Translations under genes and position numbers: made by a program
Origin: an uncultured Clostridia bacterium
GTDB taxonomy: Bacteria > Bacillota > Clostridia > UBA1381
DNA: 52,883 nucleotides
Assembly: GCA_934462715.1 (NCBI GenBank)
Contig: CAKSIJ010000017.1
Span: forward strand, 1 to 52,883
Reading direction: 5' to 3'
The notes under the pieces: generated by a model
The model's database searches: none
The model's input: the letters and a program-made list of their open reading frames with translations, nothing else
Told to the model about the DNA's origin: nothing
Shown: piece after piece, positions 1-7,242 of the stretch
Layout: each line of letters begins with the position of its first letter
Position numbering within the stretch: position 1 is the first letter of the stretch

Positions 1-285
1 GCATCCGCAGGTTACCGCGAAGCATTAGCAGAGTACAATATTACACAAAGCATGTCAAGAAAGGGTGAGCCGTATGACAATGCCGTAGCAGAAAACTTTT
101 TCAGCTGTCTTAAGTGTGAACTTGTTCACCACAAGCACTACAGAACCAGGTCTGAAGCGCAAGCTGATATATTTGCTTACATTGAAGCTTATTACAATTC
201 TGTGCGACCACAATCAGCACTCAATTGGCTTTCGCCGGTTGAGTATGAACACCTACTTAGCGTTTATGCCGCGAAAGTTGCTTGA
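1..285 (+). CDS. IS3-family transposase OrfB, C-terminal part
   Basis: The frame is open from the first base, so this is the 3' end of a longer gene cut by the window edge. Visible residues are the end of the DDE integrase catalytic core: SMSRKGEPYDNAVAENFF contains the catalytic glutamate of the DDE triad, followed by the usual LK-E and the YIEAYYNSVRPQSALN region that closes IS3 transposases. The enzyme would carry out copy-out/paste-in transposition of its own element. The visible part shows no frameshift or stop, so the element may be intact. Confidence 0.9.
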   Translation, partial: ASAGYREALAEYNITQSMSRKGEPYDNAVAENFFSCLKCELVHHKHYRTRSEAQADIFAYIEAYYNSVRPQSALNWLSPVEYEHLLSVYAAKVA

Positions 286-490
286 CAATGAGTAGCCGGT
301 ATGATAGGCTTGTGCCTGGGCGAATTGCCCTTGGGCTACTTCGTTCTTTCGCCGGTACATCATGCCGGCAGAGGCTCTTTGTCAAGCAAACCGTGGAATA
401 AATGCGGTCGGTTTTAGTGAATTAACGAAATACTGCGATTCATTTCGTTTTTTGAAGCTTTTTTGTGTCCATTTTTGCTGGGAGGGCACA
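1..490 (+). mobile_element. IS3-family (IS150-like) insertion sequence, right part
   Basis: The left part lies outside the window. It carries the 3' end of the transposase gene (1-285) and ends at about 490. The right end reads TGTCC...GGAGGGCACA (positions 466-490); its reverse complement (TGTGCCCTCC...TGGACA) has the look of an IS150-group terminal inverted repeat. A GC-rich hairpin (GGGC-GAATT-GCCC) lies between the transposase stop and this end. The bases just outside, TCA (491-493), could be one copy of a 3-bp target duplication. The other end is not visible, so the duplication cannot be tested here. Confidence 0.75.
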
Positions 491-567
491 TCATGCGGTA
501 AATCCACCTTTTTTGACACTCCGTTCCCGGAAAAGCTCCATTCCTTTGATATGCATTTTTTTATCAT
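491..567 (-). pseudogene. 5' remnant of a glycoside hydrolase family 2-like gene cut by the IS
   Basis: Reading leftward from an ATG at 567, preceded by GAGGT at a 7-base spacing, there are about 25 codons ending exactly at the IS end. The peptide ends KKVDLPHD and contains KEWSFSGNG. The W-x-F ... V-x-LPHD pattern is the hallmark of the N-terminal sugar-binding domain of GH2 beta-galactosidases and beta-glucuronidases. The reading then runs into IS sequence. The rest of the gene would lie beyond the left edge. The AraC regulator at 780 is divergent, a common arrangement for a sugar-enzyme gene and its activator. The family call rests on a short stretch, so it is moderate. Confidence 0.5.
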
Positions 568-645
568 TATAAATACCTCATTTTAAAATTTTTTGAAAGT
601 AAAGCTTTTTATGCTGAATATATAGAAAATTTTTATATATTTTCT

Positions 646-673
646 TGACACAGCAATCTGTTATGTATATAAT
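646..673 (+). promoter_or_regulatory. Promoter for the AraC-family gene
   Basis: TTGACA (646-651), 16 bases, TATAAT (668-673). It gives a leader of roughly 100 bases before the ATG at 780. The whole 568-779 interval between the divergent genes is very AT-rich and would also have to hold the promoter of the leftward GH2-like gene. Confidence 0.6.
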
Positions 674-779
674 TATATTATAAACTCAGCATAAAATCAA
701 TATAATTATAGTTTAATATATATAACTATATTCTACTGTAAGCATTACAATTATCTTGAATATAACGAAGGTGTTGAAA

Positions 780-1544
780 ATGAAAAGCTTTATTACGGCG
801 AAAATGCATATGCTTGGAATGTATCCCGTTACTCTCGGGTATAACTACGAACAAGACGAGGTTGACCGTCCGGACGGTTTGGGAATGCACCAGGTGTTTT
901 TGGTCAGCGACGGCTCGGGGGAGGTTATTGCCGACGGCGAAAATGCAAGCGTCCGGCGCGGAGATATGTTTTTTTTGAGAAAAAATGTTGCTCATTATTA
1001 CAGCGGAAATGAAAAATTCAAAACAACATACATGGGCTTTGACGGAGAATGGTGCGACAAAATTTTTGAATATTACGAAATAGGGGACAGCGGTATATAC
1101 ATAGGAAAAAACACGGGGATTTTTGAAACGGAGGTAAAGCGCTTTTATGAGGACAGCCAAAGAATAAACAGCTCGGCAACGCTTTCGGTATATGCTCACA
1201 AAATAGTGACGGCTTTTTTTGAGGAAGCATTAAAAACAGAGTGTACCCCTGTTGAAGCGGTGAAAAATTTTGTTGAACTCAATTATAACAAACCGCTCAG
1301 TTTTAATGATATAATGGAGATATATCCGTATTCAAAGGCAAAGCTGTGCCGTGACTTTTTAAACAGGTACAAAATGACGGTTTTTGAAATGATTACAAAG
1401 GTACGGCTTGAACACGCCGAAACGATTTTAAAAAGAGACCCGCATATCGGACTGAAAGCTGTCAGCGCAAGATGCGGATTTAATGATGTGAGCTATTTTT
1501 GCAGAATGTACAAGCGTTATTACGGAAAAACCGCAAAGAAATAA
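780..1544 (+). CDS. AraC-family transcriptional regulator
   Basis: A DNA-binding sugar- or metabolite-responsive regulator of about 254 residues. The N-terminal half (about 20-100) is a cupin-like sensor domain with the pattern G-E-V-I-A-DG ... RRGDMFFLRKNVAHYY. The last 100 residues hold the double helix-turn-helix of the AraC family, ending CGFNDVSYFCRMYKRYYGKT, a clear match to the second-HTH signature. I chose the ATG at 780 because AAGGTG lies 7 bases before it; an upstream TTG at 756 has no such site. The gene is divergent from the IS-truncated GH2-like gene, which is its most likely target. If so, the regulator may now be orphaned. Confidence 0.85.
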   Translation: MKSFITAKMHMLGMYPVTLGYNYEQDEVDRPDGLGMHQVFLVSDGSGEVIADGENASVRRGDMFFLRKNVAHYYSGNEKFKTTYMGFDGEWCDKIFEYYEIGDSGIYIGKNTGIFETEVKRFYEDSQRINSSATLSVYAHKIVTAFFEEALKTECTPVEAVKNFVELNYNKPLSFNDIMEIYPYSKAKLCRDFLNRYKMTVFEMITKVRLEHAETILKRDPHIGLKAVSARCGFNDVSYFCRMYKRYYGKTAKK

Positions 1545-1623
1545 AATGTGTATTTCATATATTCTGCGTGTGAAATCTATAGTACAAAACGGTTAAATAT
1601 TTGTTAATTTTAGGACATATATG

Positions 1624-1652
1624 TTGACATTTGGGCAAGCAAGAGGTATGAT
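1624..1652 (+). promoter_or_regulatory. Promoter for the GldA/F/G-like ABC operon
   Basis: TTGACA (1624-1629), 17 bases, TATGAT (1647-1652). It is the only good promoter in the 203-base gap before the ATP-binding protein gene, and it lies upstream of an attenuator-like hairpin at 1663-1709. Confidence 0.6.
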
Positions 1653-1662
1653 AAACAGGACG

Positions 1663-1709
1663 AATCTCAAAGAAGCATGATATTTGCCATGTGAAAAAGA
1701 GATTTTTTT
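1663..1709 (+). terminator. Attenuator-like hairpin in the ABC operon leader
   Basis: AATCTC (1663-1668) pairs with GAGATT (1699-1704). Inside, GCATG (1675-1679) can pair with CATGT (1688-1692). A T-run (1703-1709) follows. This looks like an intrinsic terminator but lies between the promoter and the first gene, so it may act as an attenuator. A second GAGATT lies at 1741-1746, just before the start codon, and could compete for the same AATCTC strand. Stems are short and AT-rich, so this is tentative. Confidence 0.4.
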
Positions 1710-1747
1710 GATTTACTTAAAATTATGTTAAGAAAGGACTGAGATTA

Positions 1748-2797
1748 ATGATTGAGGTTAAGGGTTTAACCAAGCGTTACGGAAACCATACCGCAGTATC
1801 AAACCTTACATTTACGGTTGAGGATAACTGTGTATACGGATTTCTCGGACCTAATGGCGCCGGAAAATCCACTACGATGAACATTATAACCGGCTGTCTG
1901 TCGGCAACCGATGGCTGCGTCAGTGTTGACGGTCATGACATTTTTGAGGAGGCTGTAGAAGCCAAAAAGAAGATAGGCTATCTTCCGGAGTTACCGCCGC
2001 TTTACTTTGATATGACGCCGAAGGAATACCTTGTTTTTGTTTCGGAGGCAAAAAAAGTGCCGAAAACCGAAAGGGAGGCACAGATTGAAGAAGCAATGGA
2101 AAAGACAGGCATAAAGGCTGTGGAAAACAAGCTTATAAAAAGCCTTTCAAAGGGTTACAGACAAAGAGTGGGAATTGCACAGGCAATTATCGGAAATCCG
2201 TCTATAATAATTCTGGACGAGCCGACAGTCGGACTTGACCCTAAGCAGATTATAGAAATCAGAGATCTTATAAGAGAGCTTGGAAAAACACATACCGTTA
2301 TACTGTCAAGTCATATTCTTTCCGAGGTTCAGGCGGTCTGTGATAAAATACTTATCATATCAAACGGAAAGCTTGTTGCCTGTGATACACCGGAGAAGCT
2401 TGAAACGCTGTTTGCCGGATCAAAGACTTTAAAGCTTACCGTAAAGACAAGCGCAGAGGACGCAAAGAGAATAATTTCGGAAACGGATGAAATACAGGAG
2501 ATAAAGGCGGAGGATTCGGGCGAGAACGAAGCGCGTATTGAAATAACTGTTGCAAAGGAAGCGGACATTGCCGAAAAAATATTCTTTGCATTTGCAAAAG
2601 CCGGAAAAGCGATAGTTAAAATGAACGAGGAAACCGCAAGCCTTGAAGATGTGTTCCTTGAACTCACATCATCGGAAAAACCAAAGGCGCAGCAGGTAAA
2701 CGCAAAGACCTCGGACAATGAACCGAAGAATACGGAAGAAACGGACGAAGAAGCGGAATTTAAAGAAGGAGGCGAGATAAATGACGGCAATATATAA
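1748..2797 (+). CDS. ABC transporter ATP-binding protein, GldA-like
   Basis: The ATPase of an ABC-2 type exporter, 349 residues. Walker A is GPNGAGKST at residues 34-42. The signature LSKGYRQRVG and Walker B IIILDEPTVGLD follow in the usual order, with the H-loop in ILSSHIL. The C-terminal 110 residues are an accessory domain found in GldA/CcmA-like ATPases, ending in a highly acidic, low-complexity tail. AAAGGA lies 9 bases before the ATG. The next gene (permease) starts inside its last codons, so the two are translationally coupled. In Bacteroidota GldA-F-G serve gliding; in Clostridia the same gene set occurs without gliding and its cargo is unknown. Confidence 0.9.
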   Translation: MIEVKGLTKRYGNHTAVSNLTFTVEDNCVYGFLGPNGAGKSTTMNIITGCLSATDGCVSVDGHDIFEEAVEAKKKIGYLPELPPLYFDMTPKEYLVFVSEAKKVPKTEREAQIEEAMEKTGIKAVENKLIKSLSKGYRQRVGIAQAIIGNPSIIILDEPTVGLDPKQIIEIRDLIRELGKTHTVILSSHILSEVQAVCDKILIISNGKLVACDTPEKLETLFAGSKTLKLTVKTSAEDAKRIISETDEIQEIKAEDSGENEARIEITVAKEADIAEKIFFAFAKAGKAIVKMNEETASLEDVFLELTSSEKPKAQQVNAKTSDNEPKNTEETDEEAEFKEGGEINDGNI

Positions 2798-3644
2798 AAG
2801 AGAGGTAAAATCATATTTCAACAACGTTTTGGGATATATATTCTGTGCATTTATACTTTTGTTTATCGGCATTTATACTATGGCAATCAATCTGACCGGC
2901 GGTTCGGCGAATTTTGAATATTCTATAGGCAACATGGCATTTATATATATGATTGCGGTGCCGATACTTACAATGAGAGTTATAGCCGAGGAAAGAAAGC
3001 AAAAGACAGATCAGCTTTTGTATTCGCTGCCTATGAGCATGAGCGAGGTTGTAATGGGCAAGTTTTTTGCACTGCTGACGGTACTGCTTGTTCCGACCGT
3101 TATAAGCTGTATATATCCCTTAATTTTGACAGCATACGGAAAAATCAATTTCTTTGCGTCATACGGAACTATACTTGCATTTTTCCTGCTCGGCTCATCA
3201 TTGCTTTCCATGGGACTGTTCATCTCATCCCTCACGGATAACCAGATAGCCGCAGTTATAGGCACATTCGTTGTGGTTTTGATAAACTATTATATAGTAA
3301 CTCTCGCAGATTATGTTTCCTACAGTACAACCGCAACGTTTGTTGCCTTTACGGCGCTGATTCTGCTTGCCGCACTTTGTATTTATTTTGTTACAAAAAA
3401 TTCGGTAATAGCGGTGCTTGCGGCAGCGGTTGCCGAGGTGGCTTTATTGGTATACAAGCTGATAAATCCCGACGCATTGTACGGAGTATTTCCGAAGCTT
3501 ATGGGTAAAATTTCCGTGTTTGAAAGATTCTATAATTTTCCGAACGGTATGTTTGATCTGACATCTGTTGCGTATTTTATAATTGTAACGGCGGTATTTT
3601 TATTCCTTACCGTTCAATCAATGGAGAAAAGGAGATGGAGCTGA
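2781..3644 (+). CDS. ABC-2 type permease, GldF-like
   Basis: A 287-residue membrane protein with six apparent transmembrane segments: near residues 13-38, 50-70, 100-125, 135-160, 165-215 (two close together) and 258-280. It would form the membrane channel with the upstream ATPase. The pattern RVIAEERKQKTDQLLYSLP between the second and third segments is typical of the ABC-2 permeases of the GldF/NosY type. GAAGGAGGCGAG precedes the start, which overlaps the end of the ATPase gene by 17 bases. Its stop overlaps the start of the next gene as TGATG. Confidence 0.85.
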   Translation: MTAIYKREVKSYFNNVLGYIFCAFILLFIGIYTMAINLTGGSANFEYSIGNMAFIYMIAVPILTMRVIAEERKQKTDQLLYSLPMSMSEVVMGKFFALLTVLLVPTVISCIYPLILTAYGKINFFASYGTILAFFLLGSSLLSMGLFISSLTDNQIAAVIGTFVVVLINYYIVTLADYVSYSTTATFVAFTALILLAALCIYFVTKNSVIAVLAAAVAEVALLVYKLINPDALYGVFPKLMGKISVFERFYNFPNGMFDLTSVAYFIIVTAVFLFLTVQSMEKRRWS

Positions 3645-5083
3645 TGAATATGCAGGATAAAATTAAAGAACAATTTGCAAAGAAAAGCTTTCGTCTTGGC
3701 GGCTACAGCGTGCTTGTTTCGGTTATTGTGATTGCCATAGCCGTATTTGCGGTTATGTCGGTCGATTCGCTGTCGACAAAGTATACAAAGCTCGATATGA
3801 CAAACGCTTCGATTTACAGTCTTTCCGAGGAATCGGTTAATATTGCAAAGGCTGTTGATAAGGACGTTACGATATATCTTCTTGCACAAACCGGCAGTGA
3901 AGATACCTACACAAAGAATATTATCGAAAAGTATGCCGGATATAATGATAAAATAAAGGTTGAAGCAAAGGATCCTGTAGTATTCCCGAGCTTTGCAAAG
4001 CAGTATACCGATGAAAACATAACAAATAATTCGCTGATTATCACCTGCGGAGCGAAAAGCAGATATATTCCGTCAAGTGACATATATAAGACTACCACCG
4101 ATTACAGCAGCTATTCGCAGACAACCGAATTTGACGCAGAAAATCAGATAACAAGCGCAATCAATTTTGTGGTTAGCGATGGTTTGCCTAAGCTTTATTA
4201 TACATCGGGGCACGGTGAGGGGGCATTTTCATCTCAAACCGCATCGGAGCTTGAAAAGCAAAACATAACAACGGAGGAAATATCGCTTCTGACGGCTTCT
4301 CAGATCCCCGATGACGCAGATCTGCTTGTAATAAACAATCCGCAGTCCGATATTGCTCAAAACGAAAAGGATTTGCTTTTGAACTATCTTAAAAACGGCG
4401 GAAAGCTTGTTTTGATTTCGGGATATACCGGAACGGATATGCCTGTTTTGAATGAGCTTATGAGCAATTACGGAGTGACCGGTGAAAACAAGCTTGTATA
4501 TGAGAGCGACGCAAAAATGTATCTGACCGGCTATAACTATTTCCTTGTACCGGATATGCAATCCTCAGACATAACCGACCCGATTATCAGGAACAATTAT
4601 CCGGTGCTTATGCCGTTGTCATACCCGATAGTAAAGACTGAAAGCTCCGCTTCAGCCGCAGATGTTACGGATTTGCTGACAACCTCATCAAAAGCTTATA
4701 CAAAAACCAATGTTGAAAGTATGAACAATCCGGAAAAACAGCCCGAAGATGAAGAGGGCAAATATACTGTCGGAGTTTGGATAACCGATACTACAGATAA
4801 CGGTGAAGCGCAGATCGCATGGTTTTCATCGGCGCAAATGCTTGATGACAGCATTAATCAAATGGTCGGCGGAGCTAACAGAGATTTGTTCCTTAATGCA
4901 ATCAACAGTATGTGCGAAAGGGAAGAAAGCGTTGCAATACACGCAAAGAGCCTTCAATCGGAGAGTCTGACTGTTCCGTCCGGCGTAAAAAATCTTTGGA
5001 GCATTGTGTTTATATTCCTTATCCCTGCATTGTTTATAGCGGCGGGAATATATGTTTCATATAAAAGAAAGCATACGAATTGA
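3644..5083 (+). CDS. GldG-like ABC auxiliary protein
   Basis: A periplasmic-type auxiliary subunit, about 479 residues, with one N-terminal transmembrane helix (about residues 16-39), a large extracellular domain of the ABC_transp_aux type (the LTKYTKLDMTNASIYSLSEES start is typical), and a C-terminal transmembrane helix followed by a short basic tail (SYKRKHTN). I moved the start from 3635 to the ATG at 3644: GGAG (3631-3634) is 9 bases before it, whereas it would touch the earlier ATG. The TGATG overlap with the permease stop supports this. It works with the two upstream proteins and the DUF4340 protein downstream. Confidence 0.8.
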   Translation: MNMQDKIKEQFAKKSFRLGGYSVLVSVIVIAIAVFAVMSVDSLSTKYTKLDMTNASIYSLSEESVNIAKAVDKDVTIYLLAQTGSEDTYTKNIIEKYAGYNDKIKVEAKDPVVFPSFAKQYTDENITNNSLIITCGAKSRYIPSSDIYKTTTDYSSYSQTTEFDAENQITSAINFVVSDGLPKLYYTSGHGEGAFSSQTASELEKQNITTEEISLLTASQIPDDADLLVINNPQSDIAQNEKDLLLNYLKNGGKLVLISGYTGTDMPVLNELMSNYGVTGENKLVYESDAKMYLTGYNYFLVPDMQSSDITDPIIRNNYPVLMPLSYPIVKTESSASAADVTDLLTTSSKAYTKTNVESMNNPEKQPEDEEGKYTVGVWITDTTDNGEAQIAWFSSAQMLDDSINQMVGGANRDLFLNAINSMCEREESVAIHAKSLQSESLTVPSGVKNLWSIVFIFLIPALFIAAGIYVSYKRKHTN

Positions 5084-5110
5084 TTTGTTCGCAATGTTTC
5101 TTGTGTTAGA

Positions 5111-5149
5111 TTTATGCCGCATTACTGCGGCAGATTGGAGATTGAAATG
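5111..5149 (+). promoter_or_regulatory. Hairpin-Shine-Dalgarno leader motif, copy A
   Basis: GCCGC and GCGGC pair around a 6-base loop, preceded by TTTAT and followed by AGATTGGAGAT and the ATG (5147) of the DUF4340 gene. It is one of seven related elements in the window (see findings). Confidence 0.7.
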
Positions 5150-6109
5150 AAAAAAGACACTAAAATTATAGTTCTTCTGGCGGTTTTGGTGGTGTTTGTC
5201 GGCGCCTATAAGCTTATAGGTCACATGAACAATAAGGCTGAATCGGACAAGAGAACAGCGCTTTTTGACTTGAAAACTGAGGATATTGCAGAGCTTGACT
5301 GGACTTATTCCGGTGCAAAATTTTCAATGACAAAGGATTCTGACATATGGCATTGGTCTGAGGACGATAAATTCCCGATAGACCAGGAAACGGCAGAGGA
5401 TATGGCAAAGAAATTTGCAAAGGTAAGTTATTCTCAGGAAATATCGGAGGATAATAAGTCGGAATACGGGTTCGGCAATGATAACACGGTTATTTGTGCA
5501 AAGGATAAATCGGGCAACGAATACAAAATAACCTTGGGCGGAAGTATTTCACTGACAAGTGAAAATTATGCAACTGTTGAAGGAAAGGATTCTGTATATG
5601 CGATAGACGCCGATTTATCAATAGCGTTTGATAAGCCGATTGACAAGCTGCTTGAAAAAGAACCGATAGATCAGGTTGACAACTATAATAAAATAAATAT
5701 AACCTGCGGAGATAAGAGCCTTGAGTTGACTAAGGACAGTGACGGAAAATGGAAATCGGGTGATACAGAGCTTGACGAAGCCAAGGTAACATCGCTTGCA
5801 AACAGCTTTTTCGGATTGCTGTGGCAGGACTGCGATTCCTATAATGCCGATGACGCTAAAAAAGCGGAAAGAGGCTTTGATAATCCGTCCGGAACCGTTT
5901 CAATATCCTCCGACAGTGATGAGCTTAAAATACTGTTCGGTAAGGAAGAAAACGGAAGTCTGTACGCAAAGCTTGACGGCTCAAATATGATATATACGGT
6001 CGATACCGATATTAAGAGCAAGCTGGAAACAACATTGGATTCGCTGAAGCTCGATAAAACGGCGGAAGAAGCCGACGTACAAACCGACAGCGGAAGTACG
6101 GACAATTGA
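5147..6109 (+). CDS. DUF4340 domain protein, partner of the Gld-like ABC system
   Basis: A 320-residue protein with one N-terminal transmembrane helix (about residues 7-25) and a large extracellular region of repeated beta-rich DUF4340 units, rich in acidic residues and lysine. DUF4340 proteins are commonly encoded right after GldG-like proteins, as here. The ATG at 5147 is chosen because TTGGAGAT lies at the right distance; an in-frame ATG at 5114 lies inside the hairpin leader and has no ribosome binding site. No catalytic motif is visible. A strong terminator follows at 6125, closing the four-gene unit. Confidence 0.75.
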   Translation: MKKDTKIIVLLAVLVVFVGAYKLIGHMNNKAESDKRTALFDLKTEDIAELDWTYSGAKFSMTKDSDIWHWSEDDKFPIDQETAEDMAKKFAKVSYSQEISEDNKSEYGFGNDNTVICAKDKSGNEYKITLGGSISLTSENYATVEGKDSVYAIDADLSIAFDKPIDKLLEKEPIDQVDNYNKINITCGDKSLELTKDSDGKWKSGDTELDEAKVTSLANSFFGLLWQDCDSYNADDAKKAERGFDNPSGTVSISSDSDELKILFGKEENGSLYAKLDGSNMIYTVDTDIKSKLETTLDSLKLDKTAEEADVQTDSGSTDN

Positions 6110-6124
6110 CAATAAGATCAGTGA

Positions 6125-6154
6125 CAGCGCAGCAATTGCTGCGCTGCTTTTTTG
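6125..6154 (+). terminator. Intrinsic terminator after the ABC/DUF4340 operon
   Basis: CAGCGCAGC and GCTGCGCTG form a 9-bp perfect stem around an AATT loop, followed by a T-run. Confidence 0.9.
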
Positions 6155-6265
6155 TGTGAAACTTGCTTTAAATAAAACCGGTAAGCCTGGCATATTCTTA
6201 TAGTATTATAAAAAACTTATTTTTGACGTTCATAAATAATTAATAAAATATCTTATTTTTTTTCA

Positions 6266-6293
6266 TTGACAAAATCAAAAAACGTGATATAAT
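6266..6293 (+). promoter_or_regulatory. Promoter of the ctsR operon
   Basis: TTGACA (6266-6271), 16 bases, perfect TATAAT (6288-6293). Transcription would start near 6300, immediately before the CtsR operator. Confidence 0.85.
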
Positions 6294-6305
6294 GTAATCA
6301 TAAAA

Positions 6306-6322
6306 GGTCAAAGAAAGTCAAA
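6306..6322 (+). promoter_or_regulatory. CtsR operator
   Basis: GGTCAAA (6306-6312), spacer GAA, AGTCAAA (6316-6322). This fits the CtsR consensus of two RGTCAAA heptads separated by NAN. It overlaps the expected transcription start, so bound CtsR would block its own operon. An inverted half-site TTTGACT lies at 6342-6348 and may add a second weak contact. Confidence 0.9.
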
Positions 6323-6389
6323 GTCAATAAAACGATTAATGTTTGACTTTGAATATCTTGGCAATAATATTAAACGGAGATGAGAAAGC

Positions 6390-6839
6390 ATGGCAATGAG
6401 TGACAAAATTGAAGCCTTTATACTTGAACTTCTGAAAGAAGATGATGACTGGCTTGAAATAGGACGTAATGAGCTTGCCTCGGTGTTTAACTGCGTTCCC
6501 TCTCAGATCAACTATGTAATCTCCACAAGATTCTGTCCCGAAAGAGGTTATGTTGTTGAATCAAGACGGGGCGGGGGAGGGTGTTTGAGAATCAGACGGC
6601 TTGACAATCAAAAAGCTTCACTTCTGAAAGATACGATTAATTGTATCGGAGCTTCGGCAGATTACAAAACCGCAGAATCCTTAATACACAGATTAGTAAC
6701 TCAAAATGAAATCGATTCAAAAAGCGCCGCTTTGATGATGGCAGCAATAAGCGATAAAAGCCTGCCGCAGTCTATGGGCGCAAAAAAAGATGAGATAAGA
6801 GCAAACATAATTAAAAATATGCTTACTGTTTTAATGTGA
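6390..6839 (+). CDS. ctsR: CtsR, repressor of class III stress genes
   Basis: A winged helix-turn-helix repressor of the clp genes, 149 residues, first gene of the ctsR-mcsA-mcsB-clpC operon. The N-terminal DNA-binding domain holds the segment VPSQINYVISTRF and the wing with a tetraglycine loop (SRRGGGGCLRI), which in Bacillus CtsR acts as the heat sensor. The C-terminal four-helix domain for dimerisation is present (about residues 75-149). ACGGAG lies before the ATG. Its own operator lies at 6306-6322, so autorepression relieved by heat or by McsB is expected. Confidence 0.97.
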   Translation: MAMSDKIEAFILELLKEDDDWLEIGRNELASVFNCVPSQINYVISTRFCPERGYVVESRRGGGGCLRIRRLDNQKASLLKDTINCIGASADYKTAESLIHRLVTQNEIDSKSAALMMAAISDKSLPQSMGAKKDEIRANIIKNMLTVLM

Positions 6840-6865
6840 GCGTAAGGCGAACGGAGGTTTTTACA

Positions 6866-7228
6866 ATGTATGATATTTTTTCAGACTTTTCGGATTTTTT
6901 TGACAGCTTTGATATTTTCCCGACCTACAGAGATTCTGTAAAGTGTCCCGGATGCGGCAGGACCTTGCAGGATTTCAGAAATATAGGAAAATTCGGCTGT
7001 GCAAAATGCTATGAAACATTCAGACCGCAGGTTACATCGGCTTTGAAGCAGATTCATCAAAACACACAGCACACGGGAAAGCTTCCAGCCGGAAGTGCGG
7101 CGGAGCTGAAGCTCAAGCGCCGTTATGAGGAGCTTAAAGCAGAGCTTAAAAAAGCTGTCAGCGAAGAGGATTATGAAAAGGCCGCAAAGCTTCACAAAGA
7201 GCTTAAATCACTCGGAGATATTAATTAA
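6866..7228 (+). CDS. mcsA: McsA, activator of McsB (short form)
   Basis: Zinc-binding adaptor that activates the arginine kinase McsB, 120 residues. It has one zinc module, CPGCGRT and GCAKCY (four cysteines), then a UvrB/UvrC motif at the C-terminus (EEDYEKAAKLHKELKSL). Bacillus McsA, about 185 residues, has an additional zinc module of two CxxC-like pairs at its N-terminus, which is absent here; the chain starts with an aromatic, acidic stretch instead. The ATG at 6866 has GGAGG 8 bases upstream; an in-frame GTG at 6836 overlaps the ctsR stop but has no such site. Even that longer form adds no cysteines. Confidence 0.92.
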   Translation: MYDIFSDFSDFFDSFDIFPTYRDSVKCPGCGRTLQDFRNIGKFGCAKCYETFRPQVTSALKQIHQNTQHTGKLPAGSAAELKLKRRYEELKAELKKAVSEEDYEKAAKLHKELKSLGDIN

Positions 7229-7242
7229 GGGAGGCGGAAGTT

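Noticed and set aside
362..586. Plus-strand ORF across the IS end
   Set aside because: It spans the junction between IS and chromosome, has no ribosome binding site and no recognisable domain.
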